This document shows positions 1 to 11,821 of a DNA stretch of 64,000 nucleotides, one piece after another (within the stretch, counting starts at the first letter, position 1; every line of letters begins with the position of its first letter). The notes under the pieces were generated by a model. It ran no database searches. It saw nothing but the letters and a program-made list of their open reading frames with translations, and had not been told where the DNA came from. Location: NCBI GenBank assembly GCA_020631735.1, contig CM036158.1, forward strand, positions 78,235,447-78,299,446, read 5' to 3'. Position numbers and translations under genes: made by a program. Origin of the DNA: Saccharum officinarum. Taxonomy: Eukaryota; Streptophyta; Magnoliopsida; Poales; Poaceae.

Positions 1-250
1 TCCCTACAAAGAAGTACTCATTACTTTTCATACTTGGTACTAGAACTCTACCCTTTGGAACACTCTTCATTGAGCACTTCTTCATTCTTTTTAGTATTTG
101 GCTAGGAAGGTTGTATTATGTGTCTGGCTTCCTCCTTGTCGTGCTCCTTTTTTATTGTGGTGTGTGCTGAGGTATCAGTTGTTCTTACCTACATGCATCT
201 CTGTGTGGAGGACTAGAGGTGGTGGTGGAAAGCTTTTTTTTTGCCTCTGG

Positions 251-365
251 AACATTGGCCCTTTCTCAGAAACATTGGCCCTTTCTCAGGAACATTGACT
301 ACAATAGTGCTAACAAAGCTTTCTTTGGAACATTGACTACAGTTGTGCTAACAAAGCTTTCTTTG
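251..365. repeat. two short tandem duplications
   Basis: A 20-base unit (AACATTGGCCCTTTCTCAGR) occurs twice at 251-290. It is followed by a 38-base unit beginning AACATTGACTACA, also present twice (291-328 and 329-365) with a few substitutions. All four copies start with AACATTG, so the second pair probably grew from the first. No gene is visible here. Confidence 0.9.
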
Positions 366-2840
366 TCTCTGTACTTTTGTTTTGAAAGAGTTTTTCTTAG
401 ATAGTTAGATAGATTACAGATCTGCATTGTAAAACTGATTTGTGATTTATAGCTTAGTTAAGAATATATGCAAGCTTCTAGCTACAAATCTGTATTCAAA
501 CATCAATTTGGGCTTTTGCCTTTTTGTGAGATGTTGTTGCTTGAATATTGTGATTCTTTCACTACAACACTAAACAGCCTTTTGTATCAGATAGCTTGCA
601 AAATTAACAGCTAGCATTGTAGGGCTCAGATGTACAGTAACAGGGTAGGTTTTGGTTGGCAGGGAGAAGCGATTTCATCGACGTCAAGGTTCAGCACCGC
701 CGTGCTCCCGTGGACGTTGTTGGAGCTCTCCGAGAAGCTCCAGGGACATCCTCTGGTGCATGGTACCTCCCTATCCTTCCTCTTTGTATATGTGTTCCTC
801 ATGATTTGCTTGATCCCCTTTCTTGATTTGAGATCAATTTGCTCGTTTAATGTTCTAGTGTCAGGAGATCATAGGGTTAGAGATTGCTGGTGTTTAGGTT
901 CACATCTTTCCAGGGGTGTGGTGTGCTGTAGGGATGGGGAGCTAGCTATGCCCGGGCTACCCCATGGTCTAGCAGAGTGAGCAGAAGGCCGATATGTTCA
1001 TTTCGATGTGCGTGGTGATTTTTTGGGCGAGCTTTCCTTATTATTGACTGTGACACCGTATTATTGACTGCTGGAGGAATCGGTGTTGTGGGGGCTGTGG
1101 ATGAGGCTAGATTTGTGGGTTTGGCTTTTGTTACGTGAGTGCAAATCTGAAAAGGGGGCAACTGTGTTTTTTATTAACTAATTTGCTGGGATTTGTGAGT
1201 TGTGGGTGTTATTATACACTGAAGTCTGGAGTATGGCTCTGGTTGAGGTTTGGGATTGTGGAAGGTTTGTGGTTCTGTGTCTAGTTAGTTTATTACTGTG
1301 TTAATTTCAGCTTGACATCTGATGGCAAGCTCTATTTTCCTCAATAGCACCGGATTCTCATTGCATTGCTAACCAGAAAAAGTAGCTCAAAGACAAGCAC
1401 TTGCACTCAAGTACACACGTGAACCCGTACTGAATTTTGTGCAATTTGCCAGGCCTTTACTTGTGAGATTTATGCGGGTTTTGTGTGACAAAGAGATGCT
1501 TATATTGTTATTCCCTTTGCTTTTGCAGTTGGGATCCACTGCTGATGTGATTTTTTTCAACTGCGTCGTATGTTCCATGAGAATTTTAGAATCAGTTACT
1601 CGGTGCTACAAATTGGGACTACATCGGCCGTTGCGGTTTCAGAATTTTCAAAGAATTGTTCCTAGGGAATAAATGTTGTCATTCTCTAGCTAGTTAGGTA
1701 AATCAGCAACACCACAACAGCACATAAGTATACTATAGAAATAGGATGCATCCACAATATACTAAGTTTTTTGTTTGGTGCTCTTCTCCATAGTAGTAGT
1801 AGTGCTCTGTTCCTATTAATCTTTCTTATTAAAACATTACAAATAAATCATTCAGTTGATTAGTTGCAATCACCAATGATGCAAATTGCAAGTATTGAGC
1901 ACCACAATTTTAGTTCTGAGGATATGCAATATATCCCTTTTTGCTTGCTGGGGTTACCTATTAGTAAGGAAATCATTCTTCCACTACTGGGTTGACATTG
2001 TTTCATCGTAGTTTCAGAGCAACCATTGCACTGTCACTCAATATTGGTCACTTTCTGGACTTCCTTTAGTGTTGTATTCATTAGGTCATGTTTTTAACAC
2101 TACTTTGATATGTAGTAACATGTGCCCTGAACTATAGTACTTTGATTATTGGCAGAATGTTGTGGGAACTCCAAGTTACATGTGCCTTAACTTGTTGCTG
2201 ACATTTCATATGGTCCCTTGGTAAGATTGTATACATCAATTTCCCATTTGTTAATTGTTCTTGTTTGTGTGTTGCTTTTCACCAGCACAAGTTAATTGTA
2301 CTCAGAGCAAGCTTCACATGCATGAGCTTAATTTTCTAATTATATACAAAAACATTGTAATTGCATTACCAACATGTACTTGTTACACTATTTGGAATGT
2401 GTAATTTTCGTATTTATGTTCTGAAATTTTCAAGATCATATTCATTGTGCCTTTGTTTGCTCAAATATCTTAATATGTGCCTTTGTAATCGCATGAAACT
2501 GTGCTGGCAGCGCACTTGGCGCCGAAGAGCAACTAGGAAGTGGTGTGCCACTCTAGGGAGGTGTTCAGCGAGCAGGGTTCCCCTCCTACCTCTACTGTAG
2601 CATGCCAACGTTGACGCGCAGTCCGTGCGGTAGGAGACCAAGGCCAAGATCAACTGAACATGGAGGTAGCTGTCACCGCCATGCCCACGCTCTCAGCTAT
2701 CATGCTTGATCTCCAGCGATTGTGCTTTCTCAATGTAATTGTACTAGATCTATTTCTTTCTTATAACATGGGATAGATGGGACAAATTTCTGTGTTTTTT
2801 GCTGACTGTGTAAAGCCCAGTTCAATATGAAGAAGGGCCC
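366..2840. other. AT-rich non-coding stretch with one exon-like block
   Basis: Long AT-rich sequence without a supported gene. A GC-rich block at about 660-762 is preceded by a pyrimidine/AG acceptor-like site and followed by a GTAC donor-like site. A second GC-rich block lies at about 2508-2650. Both look like exon remnants in intron-like DNA, but neither gives a protein I recognise in any frame. The rest holds only simple tracts, such as the GTA/TAG repeat near 1790-1802. Confidence 0.4.
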
Positions 2841-3897
2841 ATGTTTATTTTGGCGTGTACACCTACAAGCAGCTTAATGGGTTTTTCGGACCCGTTAAGG
2901 AGTAGGGTTTGGTTTTTTTTTTTTGAACTTGTAGGGTTTGGTTGTGGACTGTTTTTGTATAGATTGCCATGGTTAACGGGTTTATTTTGGCGGGCCCGTT
3001 AAAGGATAGCAGTGTATACCGGGTATCTTCGGACCCGCTAAGAATGCCAGTGTACAAAATACAACTGGGACAGATTCTGAACGTTGGTTGAAAATCTGAT
3101 GGCCTGTAGCCATCGCCTGGACAAAAGCCATATTCCAGGCGACTGAGTTTTAGCAACTCCCTTGTTTTTTCGGCTGTGTTCTATATGTCCTGGTGCTTTC
3201 TGTGTTTTTTTTTTCTTCTGTTTGGTTTTCTGTTTCTGAATTTTTCCTCTCTTTTTCCTATCTTGATTTTTCTTTGTTTTTTCTTTTTCCTTTTTCTTGG
3301 TTTTGCTTGGTTTTCTGTCCAATTTTTTCCACACACGCTCCTCCATGCCTGTGGTCATTTTTCATAAACGTTAAAATAAATAATAAATAAAGTCAATATT
3401 AATTTTTCCTAAAAAAGATTTTCACCACTAAGTTGTTGACGTAGTCTTGATTAAAAAATATTTTCATTAAAATCTAAATCAGTTCAACTAAATCTTCATC
3501 AGTTTGTTGTTTACGTTTTGTTGTCTAATTCAGTCTAAATAAATGTATCTCTAGAATGATCGAAGATAGCTGCCATGTAAAAAATGAAGAGAGATCTCCC
3601 GTCATAATCATGGGCGCACAAACCAATCCTTGATACGTCGGCAAATAACTTATTGCTAACTATAATTACATATTGACGTCTATTTTTGTGTGTGTTTTGG
3701 AACAAGAGAAAAAAATCTTTCAAGGTTGTATTTTAATCTGATACATGTTTAATAGGACATTGTCATATTAATGCGAAAATAAGTTATAGTGTAGATATCA
3801 TAGCCATCATAAAATAAATTATAGATTTCAACTTTTATAGAAACGATAAATTATAAATAGAAACTATATCATTACCATTAAGATTTGATATTTTTTT

Positions 3898-3929
3898 CTT
3901 CCGTTGCAACGCAGGGGCATATTTGCTAG
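3898..3929 (+). mobile_element. Helitron-like 3' terminus
   Basis: The sequence has a short GC hairpin core (CCGTTGCAACG followed by CAGGGG), then about ten A/T-rich bases and CTAG, and is followed by T. This is the usual 3' end of grass Helitrons (hairpin, then CTRR, inserted between A and T). The 5' end was not found. The pyrimidine-rich stretch at 3180-3360 and AT-rich DNA up to this point may belong to the element, because the complete Helitron at 41003-42923 has a similar T-rich interior. Confidence 0.55.
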
Positions 3930-4854
3930 TTATACTCGTGTCCTAACTAAACTCGTCTCCTGACTCAACTTTCCTTGCGTAGGGACACTAAACTCGTGTC
4001 CTGACTACTGGTACTACATCCACACGGTTCGTCTTCTATGGTGCCCACATAGAAGACCATTCCGAGAGGAAGCCGCTGAAGCCACCGGTCGACTGAGACC
4101 TCCTTGGTGATGTTAGGGCGTGTAGAGCTCCATCTGATTTTGATTCTCTATGAAAGCTTATTCTCTAAGAGAAGTGATTCTGTGACTGAAAGTGATTCTC
4201 TTTGATTCTTTAGCATAAACTCTTGAAATCATGATGGATAATCATTTCACAGAATCAGGAGAAACTACTTTTTTCAGCTCTCAGCCTCCTAAGAGAATTA
4301 CTTCATGGAATCAGCAGAGAATCGCTTCTCTCTGAAAAACTATTTGACAGAGCTCCTGTTGGATTTAGCGAAGAATCAACTCTGGGAGCTCTACAAAACG
4401 GGGCCTTAGAGTATATAACATGGATTCGGTTGTTATCCATGGTAGGATGGGACTACTTTTCATCTATCTCTACCTTTAGGATTTCTTGAGATATAAGCCA
4501 CCATGTACTTCTTATAAACTGCACTGCGTACAAGGCCCAATATATAGATCGTCCAATATTTGCGGTATTCATATTCTCACATGGTATAGAGCTGGTGCCG
4601 TTCCTGAGTTTATACCATTAAGCTAGGGAAAAGCATGGAGTAGATATACAAGCATATAACATATATTCAAAGCATATGCATGTCTTCTTACATTTCATCA
4701 TAATGCTTATTTGGTAAGAGCAGTATTTGGCCCCAACCATAAAATGTGCACATAATATAAACTTTGCTAGCAGAGAGCCCACACTACACTAGGCTGTGCA
4801 CTTGATCTCAACACAATGCTAGGAAATAGAGATACTGCTCCCGCACATTACCTA
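3930..4854. other. non-coding stretch
   Basis: No gene or full repeat is recognised. The part around 4130-4400 has several internally similar copies of GATTCTCT/AGAATCA-type words in both orientations (for example AAGTGATTCT and AGAATCA). This suggests a decayed palindromic MITE. Confidence 0.3.
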
Positions 4855-4912
4855 GGGCATGTTTGGATCATATGGACTAAAGTTTAGTCCTGCACTTTTT
4901 GCCAACTTTTAC

Positions 4913-5006
4913 GCTCTGTTCGCTTGAGCTACTTTTCAGCCATAAAACAATGTTTTTCTCTTACAACATTTCAGCATAAGCCAAAATTCAGCATAAGCGA
5001 ACAGGG
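4913..5006. mobile_element. small nested MITE
   Basis: A 94-base element starts GCTCTGTTCGCTT and ends AAGCGAACAGGG, an inverted pair with one mismatch in the outer bases. The interior is partly palindromic (CAGCATAAG/CTTATGCTG-like words). It interrupts the larger MITE around it, so it inserted later. No clear target duplication was found. Confidence 0.65.
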
Positions 5007-5115
5007 TTAGTCCATGGAGATCCAAACAGGTGGCCTAAAAGAGGCTAAAAGGAGAGAACTAAAGTTTAGTCCATTTGCTCTATAAGAGGACCTAAATTGA
5101 GCTAAAAGTGTCTTA

Positions 5116-5136
5116 GGGGGGGGGGGGGGGGGGGGG
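5116..5136. repeat. poly-G run of 21
   Basis: Twenty-one consecutive G residues lie inside the MITE. The run can form a G-quadruplex, and its exact length is likely to be unreliable in sequencing. Confidence 0.95.
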
Positions 5137-5503
5137 CTAAAGACGCCCCATACCCCCACCCACTTAATGTTGCATGGCTGTACATGTGCATGGCTAAATT
5201 AAATTAAGTGCAAATTGGTCAATGTTGTTTGAAGGACTAAAGTTTAGCTCATGATCCAAACATCCCCATCAAAGACTAAACTTTTGCTCCTTTTAGTCCT
5301 GGACTAAAACTTTAGTCCTTGACTAAACTTTAGTCCATAAACTAGTGATCCAAACAGACCCCTAACTGACAGGACTAGCTTGCGTGCATACATGGTGGGC
5401 TGCTGGTTTGTCGCTGACTGCTCTGCTGCTTTGTCCAGTGGGTACTGTAGACCACAACAGCATGGTGCGCTGCTGTTCCTCATATGTTCATTATTATTAT
5501 CTA

Positions 5504-5644
5504 CTCTCTGTTTGAAATTATAAGTCATTTGGGTTTTTTTAGATACATATCTTTTGTTATGCTAAACATAAACTATATCTAGGTGCATAGTAAAGGTTAT
5601 ATATTTAGAAAAGCCAAAACGATTTATAATTCAGAATAAAGGAG
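5504..5644. mobile_element. Stowaway-like MITE (TA target)
   Basis: The element is about 141 bases and is flanked by TA on both sides (5502-5503 and 5645-5646). The left end reads CTCTCTGTTTGAAATTATAAG and the right end is a decayed inverted match (ATTTATAATTCAGAATAAAGGAG). This resembles the common CTCCCTCCGTYCC-type Stowaway/Tc1-mariner MITEs of grasses. It is non-coding. Confidence 0.7.
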
Positions 5645-5989
5645 TAGAAGACATGGTAGACACCATATAAATGGCATGAATCCTCCCAGGATATTATTAT
5701 TAGGTTTGTTCATATGATTTCATTGGAAAAGGATATCTAGAAAAGTAGTCCACCATATGAGACCTTGTATGGTTGTATCACTTTGGTCTAAAAAAACTAG
5801 TAAAACATGCAAAGGATGCATCAACTTGTTATATCTGTGCATCTACATCCATGCGTATGCCACTAAGCGCATTTTACCACGGTAGTAAGCCATGTAGTGT
5901 AGATGGTAGCTACAGTCTGCAAGAGGAGGGTCATGTTAGATATTTAGGCAATTTCCATGCCATTTTAATCCGAAAAAATAACAGCATGA

Positions 5990-6749
5990 ATATGATGACA
6001 TATAAAAAATAACATCAAAATTGTGACATCATATATTCTCATGTAGATGACAAAAACATGGTTTAAAGCATGTAACACATGGCATTTGAAAGGTACCAGC
6101 AAGCTCGTATAACATGTGAAAAATAACAACATGATCGAAAGCATATAACCATGGCATATCAAAGAGAACACATAGAACTATAGAAACAAGAGATGAGTTG
6201 CGAATATATCCAGAGGAGGGTCCCATGCCGAAGGCATCGGAGGCTCCACTCACACTAGCACCTCCAGTCATGGTGTGCGGATTAGTGCGTTGCTCGAAGT
6301 AGTGGATCACAGGCGATGCAGGAAGAGGTTCGCAGTGCCGATTCCCGCGAACGTGAGGTCACCAGGAAGAAGACGAAGAAGACGTGCGAGCAGTCGCATA
6401 GTTGCTCCCCCAAAAACCTAATTGCCCGCACACCCCGAGCAGGGTTCTCAGGCGAGCAGCGGTTCCGAAGACACCTGCTCGCCCATAGTTCCGTGCGCGC
6501 GGAGTCACAGGACAGAGATCGACATCGAGCAACAAAAGATGAGTTTCTGGTTTGTCTCGGGTTGGAAAGAGAGAGAAACACGAGATAGGAACTAGGACTC
6601 TTTTTATTCTCTGCGGGGAGGAGGAGAGCCCGCTGGAAACTCAAGGGATGCGGGAGTGAAAAGACGGTAACTAACAGGATTAATACCAACTCATATTCTC
6701 CATAATGCAAGAGACTTGAAACTCCCGTAATCATGAGACGTGAGTAACA
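5990..6749 (-). mobile_element. possible decayed LTR-retroelement fragment
   Basis: Read on the minus strand, a TG-starting block (TGTTACTCACGTC, starting at 6749) runs through GC-rich LTR-like sequence to about 6300. A short open frame follows, with a plausible ATG at about 6271 (MTGGASVSG...), and then AT-rich degenerate repeats (about 5995-6170) built on AAAAATAACA and GGCAT words. The arrangement resembles an LTR plus the start of a gag-like frame, but I found no second LTR, primer site or recognised domain. Confidence 0.3.
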
Positions 6750-7528
6750 AAACCAAACCAAGCCAAGCCACGCCACGCCCGTCCGCTCGCTCGCCGCCTG
6801 CCTGCCTCGCCCCGCGCTAGGTTCTAGGTTCCCTGCCGTGCTAGGTCGGCAACTTGGGCCTGCTAAGCCGCCTGCATCGCTCGCTCGTAGCTCACCCGCT
6901 GATACTGCATCGATCAAATGGCTACACTGCCACCAATGCGAGGCTCCTGGTAGCCCGCGCTAGGCTGCATGAGGTGTCTGCAACGCTAAAATCTATATCT
7001 ATGTTTCAACTTTTATCTATGAGAAATCATTTTTTTAGTTTTTGCGGCAACACACAAAATTAATTACCTAGTATACTCTAAAGTCTAAAATGTCATTTTA
7101 CTTCATGTGTTGTTAAAAAAATCCTAAAAATATATTAGATCATTGTATGATGCTGGCAGAACAACTCTTACGAGTTTGGAATCGATATATCCAGCTATTC
7201 TCGGCATCAATATGCAATCTCTACAACTAAAAAAAACCCAAATGTTATCGTCACCGTCGGACCGTCTCTCCTCCCCCGCGCTAATGCCTCGCCCCGCGCT
7301 AATCCTCTACCCCGCTCCCTCTATCACCCTCCCCTATACCAGCGCGGAACCGCTTATTGCCCTCCTTTTACCTCCCGCCCGCATAACCGCTGCTCAGATC
7401 GTCACCTGATCCGTGCGCATACCACGGAAGCCCCTTCGCCCTTGCCCTGTCGACACCGTCGCCTCGCGGCTACCCGGCGTGCTATCAGGAACCGAGAGGC
7501 CTTTGCCGAGCCCGCAGCCTGCCGCCAC
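6750..7528. other. non-coding stretch
   Basis: GC-rich at both ends (6760-6990 and 7240-7530), with Pro/Arg-type low complexity in every frame and an AT-rich middle. No gene is supported. The last eight bases (7521-7528) are the left target duplication of the following MITE. Confidence 0.4.
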
Positions 7529-7712
7529 CAATGTTTTAAATAGCGGGCTAAGGTGTTTAGCGGTATATCTCTAAAACAGCTAATAGAGGAGCTATATCGG
7601 GCTATAGCGGGATATAGCGGCTAAATTGTACATGAACACAAATAGCGGCACTCTGCCTCAAAAGGCTATAGCGGGCTATAGCGGCAGCTATAGCGGGAGA
7701 TTTAAAACTATG
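7529..7712. mobile_element. hAT-type MITE with 8-bp target duplication
   Basis: A 184-base element is bounded by inverted ends CAATGTTTTAAATAG and ATTTAAAACTATG. It is flanked by a perfect 8-base direct repeat, GCCGCCAC, at 7521-7528 and 7713-7720. The interior is built from TATAGCGGGCTATAGC-type words that pair with each other. The 8-base duplication points to the hAT superfamily. It is non-coding and sits in GC-rich, possibly genic DNA. Confidence 0.85.
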
Positions 7713-7877
7713 GCCGCCACTGCTCGGCGTCAAAGCGATGGGCTCACATAGAGCCAGGGGTGAGGCAGACAGGAAGGATCCGCAGGCGCGACGCCACCGT
7801 CTGCGACGCTCGCCGCCATCTGATACTCGCGCCGCGCCGCCCTCCGGTCACCACGTACCGAGCGCCCACGCGCTGAC

Positions 7878-8030
7878 GTGCGGCTCACCGCCACCGTCCC
7901 ACCCTCGGTTGCGATCTGCACCATGTGCGGCTCTCCGCCACCGTCCCGCCCGGTCGCGATCTGCACCAGGTACGTCGCTCCGGCCACCGTCCCGGCAACC
8001 GTCGTCCCGCCCTTGGTCGCGATCTGCACT
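7878..8030. repeat. degenerate ~50-bp GC-rich tandem repeat (3 copies)
   Basis: Three successive units share the core GCGATCTGCAC and CCGCCACCGTCCCRCC (about 7878-7925, 7926-7972 and 7973-8030). In the minus-strand frame they encode a repeated VQIAT motif in a 160-codon open frame (7730-8212). That frame is low-complexity and has no recognised domain, so I annotate the repeat and not a gene. Confidence 0.7.
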
Positions 8031-8219
8031 CGAGACCGAGCTCCGCTCCACGCGCTTCGGCCGTGCACGGTCCTCCTGCGCTGTCCTCGCCGTCGCGGGC
8101 TTGTGACTGCTTCTTCGCTTGGGCCTGGTTGATCTGGAACCGCCTTCCGCCGTCTCCGCGCCGACGCGTGCTCGGTGACCGCATCTCTGCATAGCTCTCG
8201 GCTGGTAAGCACACCTCAA

Positions 8220-8941
8220 ATCGGCAGCAGCAGTTGCAATTTTTTTTCTGACCTAGCAACAGTCGATTCAAACTATATATTTGCATTGGTATATGTGGTT
8301 TGATAATCTAAGGTAGATCAACTGACTAACTATATATTTGCTATGCACTCAAAGTAATAAGTGTGCGTTAAGGTATAACCTGTCAGCAAACTGAGGAGCC
8401 TTTGTTGTCTGAATATTGTTGTCTGAATATATAGAGCCTTCCCTTCACCACAACCCTGGTCCTTTGAATTTACACCAAAGCATTTCAGAAAAGCTATTTG
8501 TAATCACAAATGGCACTAAAAAAGTTTATATATAGCCATATTAAACTTCATGCTAGGACCAATATGTAATGTGTGGACTACAGGAGTATTTCAGAAGTTG
8601 CATATAAACTTCACTGCCTCCCTGGAAATTGCATATAAATATACAGAAAAGGTTATGCAACTGTTTCAAAGTGCCAATAAAATGATGCAAATGAAATACA
8701 AGTTGTAAGGGAAAAAATAAGCATTTTCAGTTTGTTTCACATTTGCGGTATTTTAAAGTAGTAAGGGGAAAAATAAGCATTGGCGGGGCTGAACTCCTCC
8801 ATCTCAGATTTTTGTGTGCATATATCTCAGTTTCATCTCAGAAGAAAACAATTTGTATCACATTTTTTCTTTGATTGGAGCTATGGTTTAAGGTTACAAT
8901 ATAAAGCATACTGAATACTATGGAGTGCTGTGCACCTGCAC
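8220..8941. other. AT-rich non-coding stretch
   Basis: No gene was found. Short local duplications such as AGGGRAAAAATAAGCATT (about 8708 and 8765) are present. Confidence 0.4.
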
Positions 8942-9056
8942 CAACAGGATGTGTAATTCATGGGCAGTACTGACTAAATATATTAGCTGACTAACAATAA
9001 TGGAGTAAACATTAGAAGTATTCATAGATTGTTATACGGTTAACACCCACCTCATT
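8942..9056 (+). repeat. 115-bp direct repeat, copy 1
   Basis: The segment starting ACAGGATGTGTAATTCATGG and ending TTAACACCCACCTCA recurs at 9703-9816 in the same orientation with about ten differences. The two copies bracket the transporter-exon fragment at 9215-9330. Confidence 0.85.
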
Positions 9057-9214
9057 CCTTTTATTTTCCCAAAATATGGCATGTGTGTTCCCAAAATACT
9101 GTGTACAAGTAAAAACAGTTCATTTTCAGAAACAAATATTATAGTAGTCCATGAACTTTATTTGTATTTGTTTTAGCTGACCTGGTCTGATTGATCTTCT
9201 CTCATTGTTGCCGC

Positions 9215-9330
9215 GGATCCAGGGTGCTGCAGGAGCTGTTTGGCGAGCAGTGGTGGACAAGGAGAGAGTTCGTGCTGCTCGTCACCGCCGTCTTTGTTTT
9301 GCTGCCTCTTGTGATCCACCACTGTGTCGG
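9215..9330 (+). pseudogene. AVT6-like amino acid transporter exon fragment
   Basis: The plus-strand frame reads RVLQELFGEQWWTRREFVLL, then VTAVFVLLPLVIHH. The pattern VLQExFGxxWW...RxFVLLxTxxxVxxPL is characteristic of plant AVT6-type (SLC38-like) amino acid permeases, at the extracellular loop and following membrane helix. After PLVIHH the match is lost where the family has a conserved basic FKR-type segment. No flanking family exons were seen. I read it as a captured or decayed single-exon piece. Family assignment is from memory of the motif only. Confidence 0.55.
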
Positions 9331-9702
9331 TATGTTCACATTTTGGTTGCACCATGCATTGATTGAGATTACTCGCAAATAACTTTATGGCCAGAGGTTA
9401 ATGTGTTTTTCTGTCACAAAAAAGAGAAATTTTGCTTCATTCCATGGGTGCTAATGCCAACATCAACTCCTAGGTTTGTGTGTGAAGCAGCACATCAGAC
9501 TATTAGGATGAATGTGTGAATGATTGGAAAGACTGAACTTAAACTGAAAAATTAAACCTCTCTAATATGGCCCAATTCACCTAAGAAAGCAGTTAAGTAC
9601 AAACTAACTAAAGTGCAGATTACTGGGAAATAAGGATTCATAAGAATGTCAGCACCAAATTCTACAGCAGAATAAGTCCTAAGACCCAACACATAAATGG
9701 AA

Positions 9703-9816
9703 GAACAGGATGTCTAATTCATGGGCAGTACTCCCTAAATATATTAGCTGACTAATAAAAATGGAGTAAACATTAAAAGTATTCATAGGTTGCTATACGG
9801 TTAACACCCACCTCAA
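9703..9816 (+). repeat. 115-bp direct repeat, copy 2
   Basis: Second copy of the 8942-9056 repeat. It is followed within about 35 bases by the inverted Helitron end at 9850. Confidence 0.85.
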
Positions 9817-9849
9817 AATACACAGTTGAGTTAGAAAAAACTTTCAAGA

Positions 9850-9888
9850 CTAGAAAAACCAGGTGCGGCTTTGCCGCGCCCTGTATGA
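9850..9888 (-). mobile_element. Helitron-like 3' terminus on the minus strand
   Basis: On the minus strand the sequence forms the hairpin GCGGCAAAGCCGC, then about twelve bases, then CTAG followed by T. This is the expected Helitron 3' end, so the element would extend to the right. No 5' TC terminus was identified with confidence. Confidence 0.5.
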
Positions 9889-9889
9889 G

Positions 9890-11270
9890 TTGTACCTTGT
9901 CCGGCTAAGAGATGCCAATGAATTGTGCCAGTATATATAATTAAGAGATATCTTTGTATTTTTTTGAATGATGATATCAAAGTAGTTGGAACTTGTGCAG
10001 AAGCATGTCAGATGGTATAGTATGTGAGAACTCATGTACAGAAGTTCTTTGGTCAATGATGTATTGTAAACAAATAACTGGAGTCATTGGAGGCTGCTGT
10101 CATTGGAGACTGTGCTTGCATTCCAAGCCTTTGTTTCTGCTATACAAATAGTTTGTTTAATGGTTTCAATATGCCTCTGAACATTTCAAAGTGGAAAGTG
10201 ATAACATGATAGAATTAATAGTTGGATTGCTAAGGATTACATACTCCTTCCACTCTAAAAACAAACATCTGAAAAGTTGTGATAAATAAGGCTAAAATAA
10301 AACAAACATATTGAGTTTGAATACTCTACTGTACCCATATCAATTCTCTTCTCATGGTCAGCAAACACTAAAAGGAAGTGTCACTTTAATTACCTATGTT
10401 TTAACTTGCAGACGGGAATACAACAAATGAAATAGACGAAAATACTGAATGCCTCCATATGCACTCAACTCATAAAGATGGCGACGAGCAATTCTCACGT
10501 TAATTATTCTGAGTGGTGACAAAGTTTGGTTATTCTAGGGTTGAGTTTGTGTTGTATGGATTAATAACTATTTATTTTGTTTAAACTTGCAATAATAATA
10601 CCTATGATTTAACTATTTCTATATATTGCTCATGCAGAATCTTGCTACAGACACTTGAGTCGATATCTTATCCTACAGTATATGTCTGCGTGGAATAGAC
10701 GAAAAACCACACATATTTATACGGTGAGTATAACACTTTGTTTTAAATTTTTGTGGAAGTTTTTACGAGAGAGGCAGTATTACCCATGTAACATGCACTA
10801 ATATTTACGTATATATACTTGAACCTATGTGACAGGATGGTACGGAGATGCGGTGGAACTTATTTGTAGATTTATTGGCGCACAAAAGAAATTGATATTG
10901 GAGATTTCTTTCTACCGATATTAAACATTATCTTAGTCGCATCACGGAAAGGTCTATAAAGTAGAGTTTGTGAGCCTGCGACGCCGCGCTCTCTGTGACT
11001 GTGTTTGATTTCACAAAAATTGCTTTTTGAGATAATGTCACTTTAATGTTGGTATTTAATTTTTACAGTATAATTATCTTATTGTGCGATCATTTTGTTT
11101 TAAATATAAAATGTTAACTATCCCGTATGAGGTGTGGCTGTGGCTGTGGCGAGTCGATGCAGTGCAGGCAGAGCAGCACTGGTGTAACTGATTGTCATCC
11201 CCGTTTCCGATGACGTCGAGCGGCTCCGTATTATCTTATCGTGCGATCTATGTGTTTTCAGTACAAAAGT
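9890..11270. other. AT-rich stretch with a 60-bp direct repeat
   Basis: No gene was found. About 60 bases starting ATTATCTTATTGTGCGATC (near 11079) recur near 11231 as ATTATCTTATCGTGCGATC. Both copies run up to a TATCCCGTA-type word, and the second copy leads into the Helitron end at 11308. The first is probably a duplicated or truncated version of the same 3' end. Confidence 0.5.
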
Positions 11271-11271
11271 T

Positions 11272-11308
11272 TTGTTATCCCGTAGCAATACACGGGTACG
11301 CTACCTAG
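11272..11308 (+). mobile_element. Helitron-like 3' terminus
   Basis: The hairpin CCCGT-AGCAATAC-ACGGG is followed by TACGCTAC and CTAG, then T. The layout matches grass Helitron 3' ends. The 5' start was not found; the element may include the AT-rich DNA to the left. Confidence 0.6.
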
Positions 11309-11821
11309 TAATTATAAAATTATGTGGCAGAACGACCTCCGATGTCTATGTGGTGTGGCGCAACGGGGCGAGATGGCTTCTGTCAGTTCCTAGTCCACGT
11401 CTCCCAGGCCACGGCCGCGGCGGGCGAGGAGCGGAGGAGTCGGCGAGCGACGACGAGGTGCGGGCGCGGGGGAGCAGCACGGACGGGAGCCGAGGGAGCG
11501 GAGGAGTCGACGAGCGGCGCGGGACGCAGAGCCGGTGGGCGTGTGAGGGATACGCGACGCCACAAAACCGACTCTGCGACTCATCTTCCCGGCTTGCCAA
11601 TAAAACCCTGGCGCGTCCCCCCCCGCCTCCCAGAGCAATCCATCCCAAGAGTTTTCGATTCCCGCATCCTGATCTCGATCCCCGACCACATCTCCGCGTT
11701 CGCGCTTGGCGATCTCGACCCGGCGGCTCCCTCGATCGATTCCGGCAAGGCCACTGGTGCTCCTCCCTCCTCGCCCGATCCTCTCTCCTCTCGAATCACC
11801 GCCCCTTCGGATCCTGTTGCG

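Larger units (their letters stand above)
4855..5362. mobile_element. MITE with GGACTAAAGTTTAGTCC termini
   Basis: The left end (GGGCATGTTTGGATCA followed by GGACTAAAGTTTAGTCC) is matched in inverted orientation at the right end (ACTAAACTTTAGTCC, then TGATCCAAACAGACCCC). These terminal inverted repeats and the many internal ACTAAAGTTTAG words are typical of abundant grass MITEs. The flanking triplets are CTA and TAA, only an imperfect match to the TWA duplication of Tourist/PIF types, so the superfamily is left open. It has no coding capacity. It contains a nested smaller MITE and a 21-base G run. Confidence 0.7.

Noticed and set aside
660..762. Possible exon of a named gene
   Set aside because: Splice-like borders are present, but none of the three frames gives recognisable protein text.
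3038..3358. Lys-rich minus-strand frame
   Set aside because: It is the reverse of a T-rich tract. Low complexity.
7730..8212. 160-codon minus-strand frame with VQIAT repeats
   Set aside because: The repeat is a DNA-level tandem repeat with open frames on both strands. There is no support for translation.
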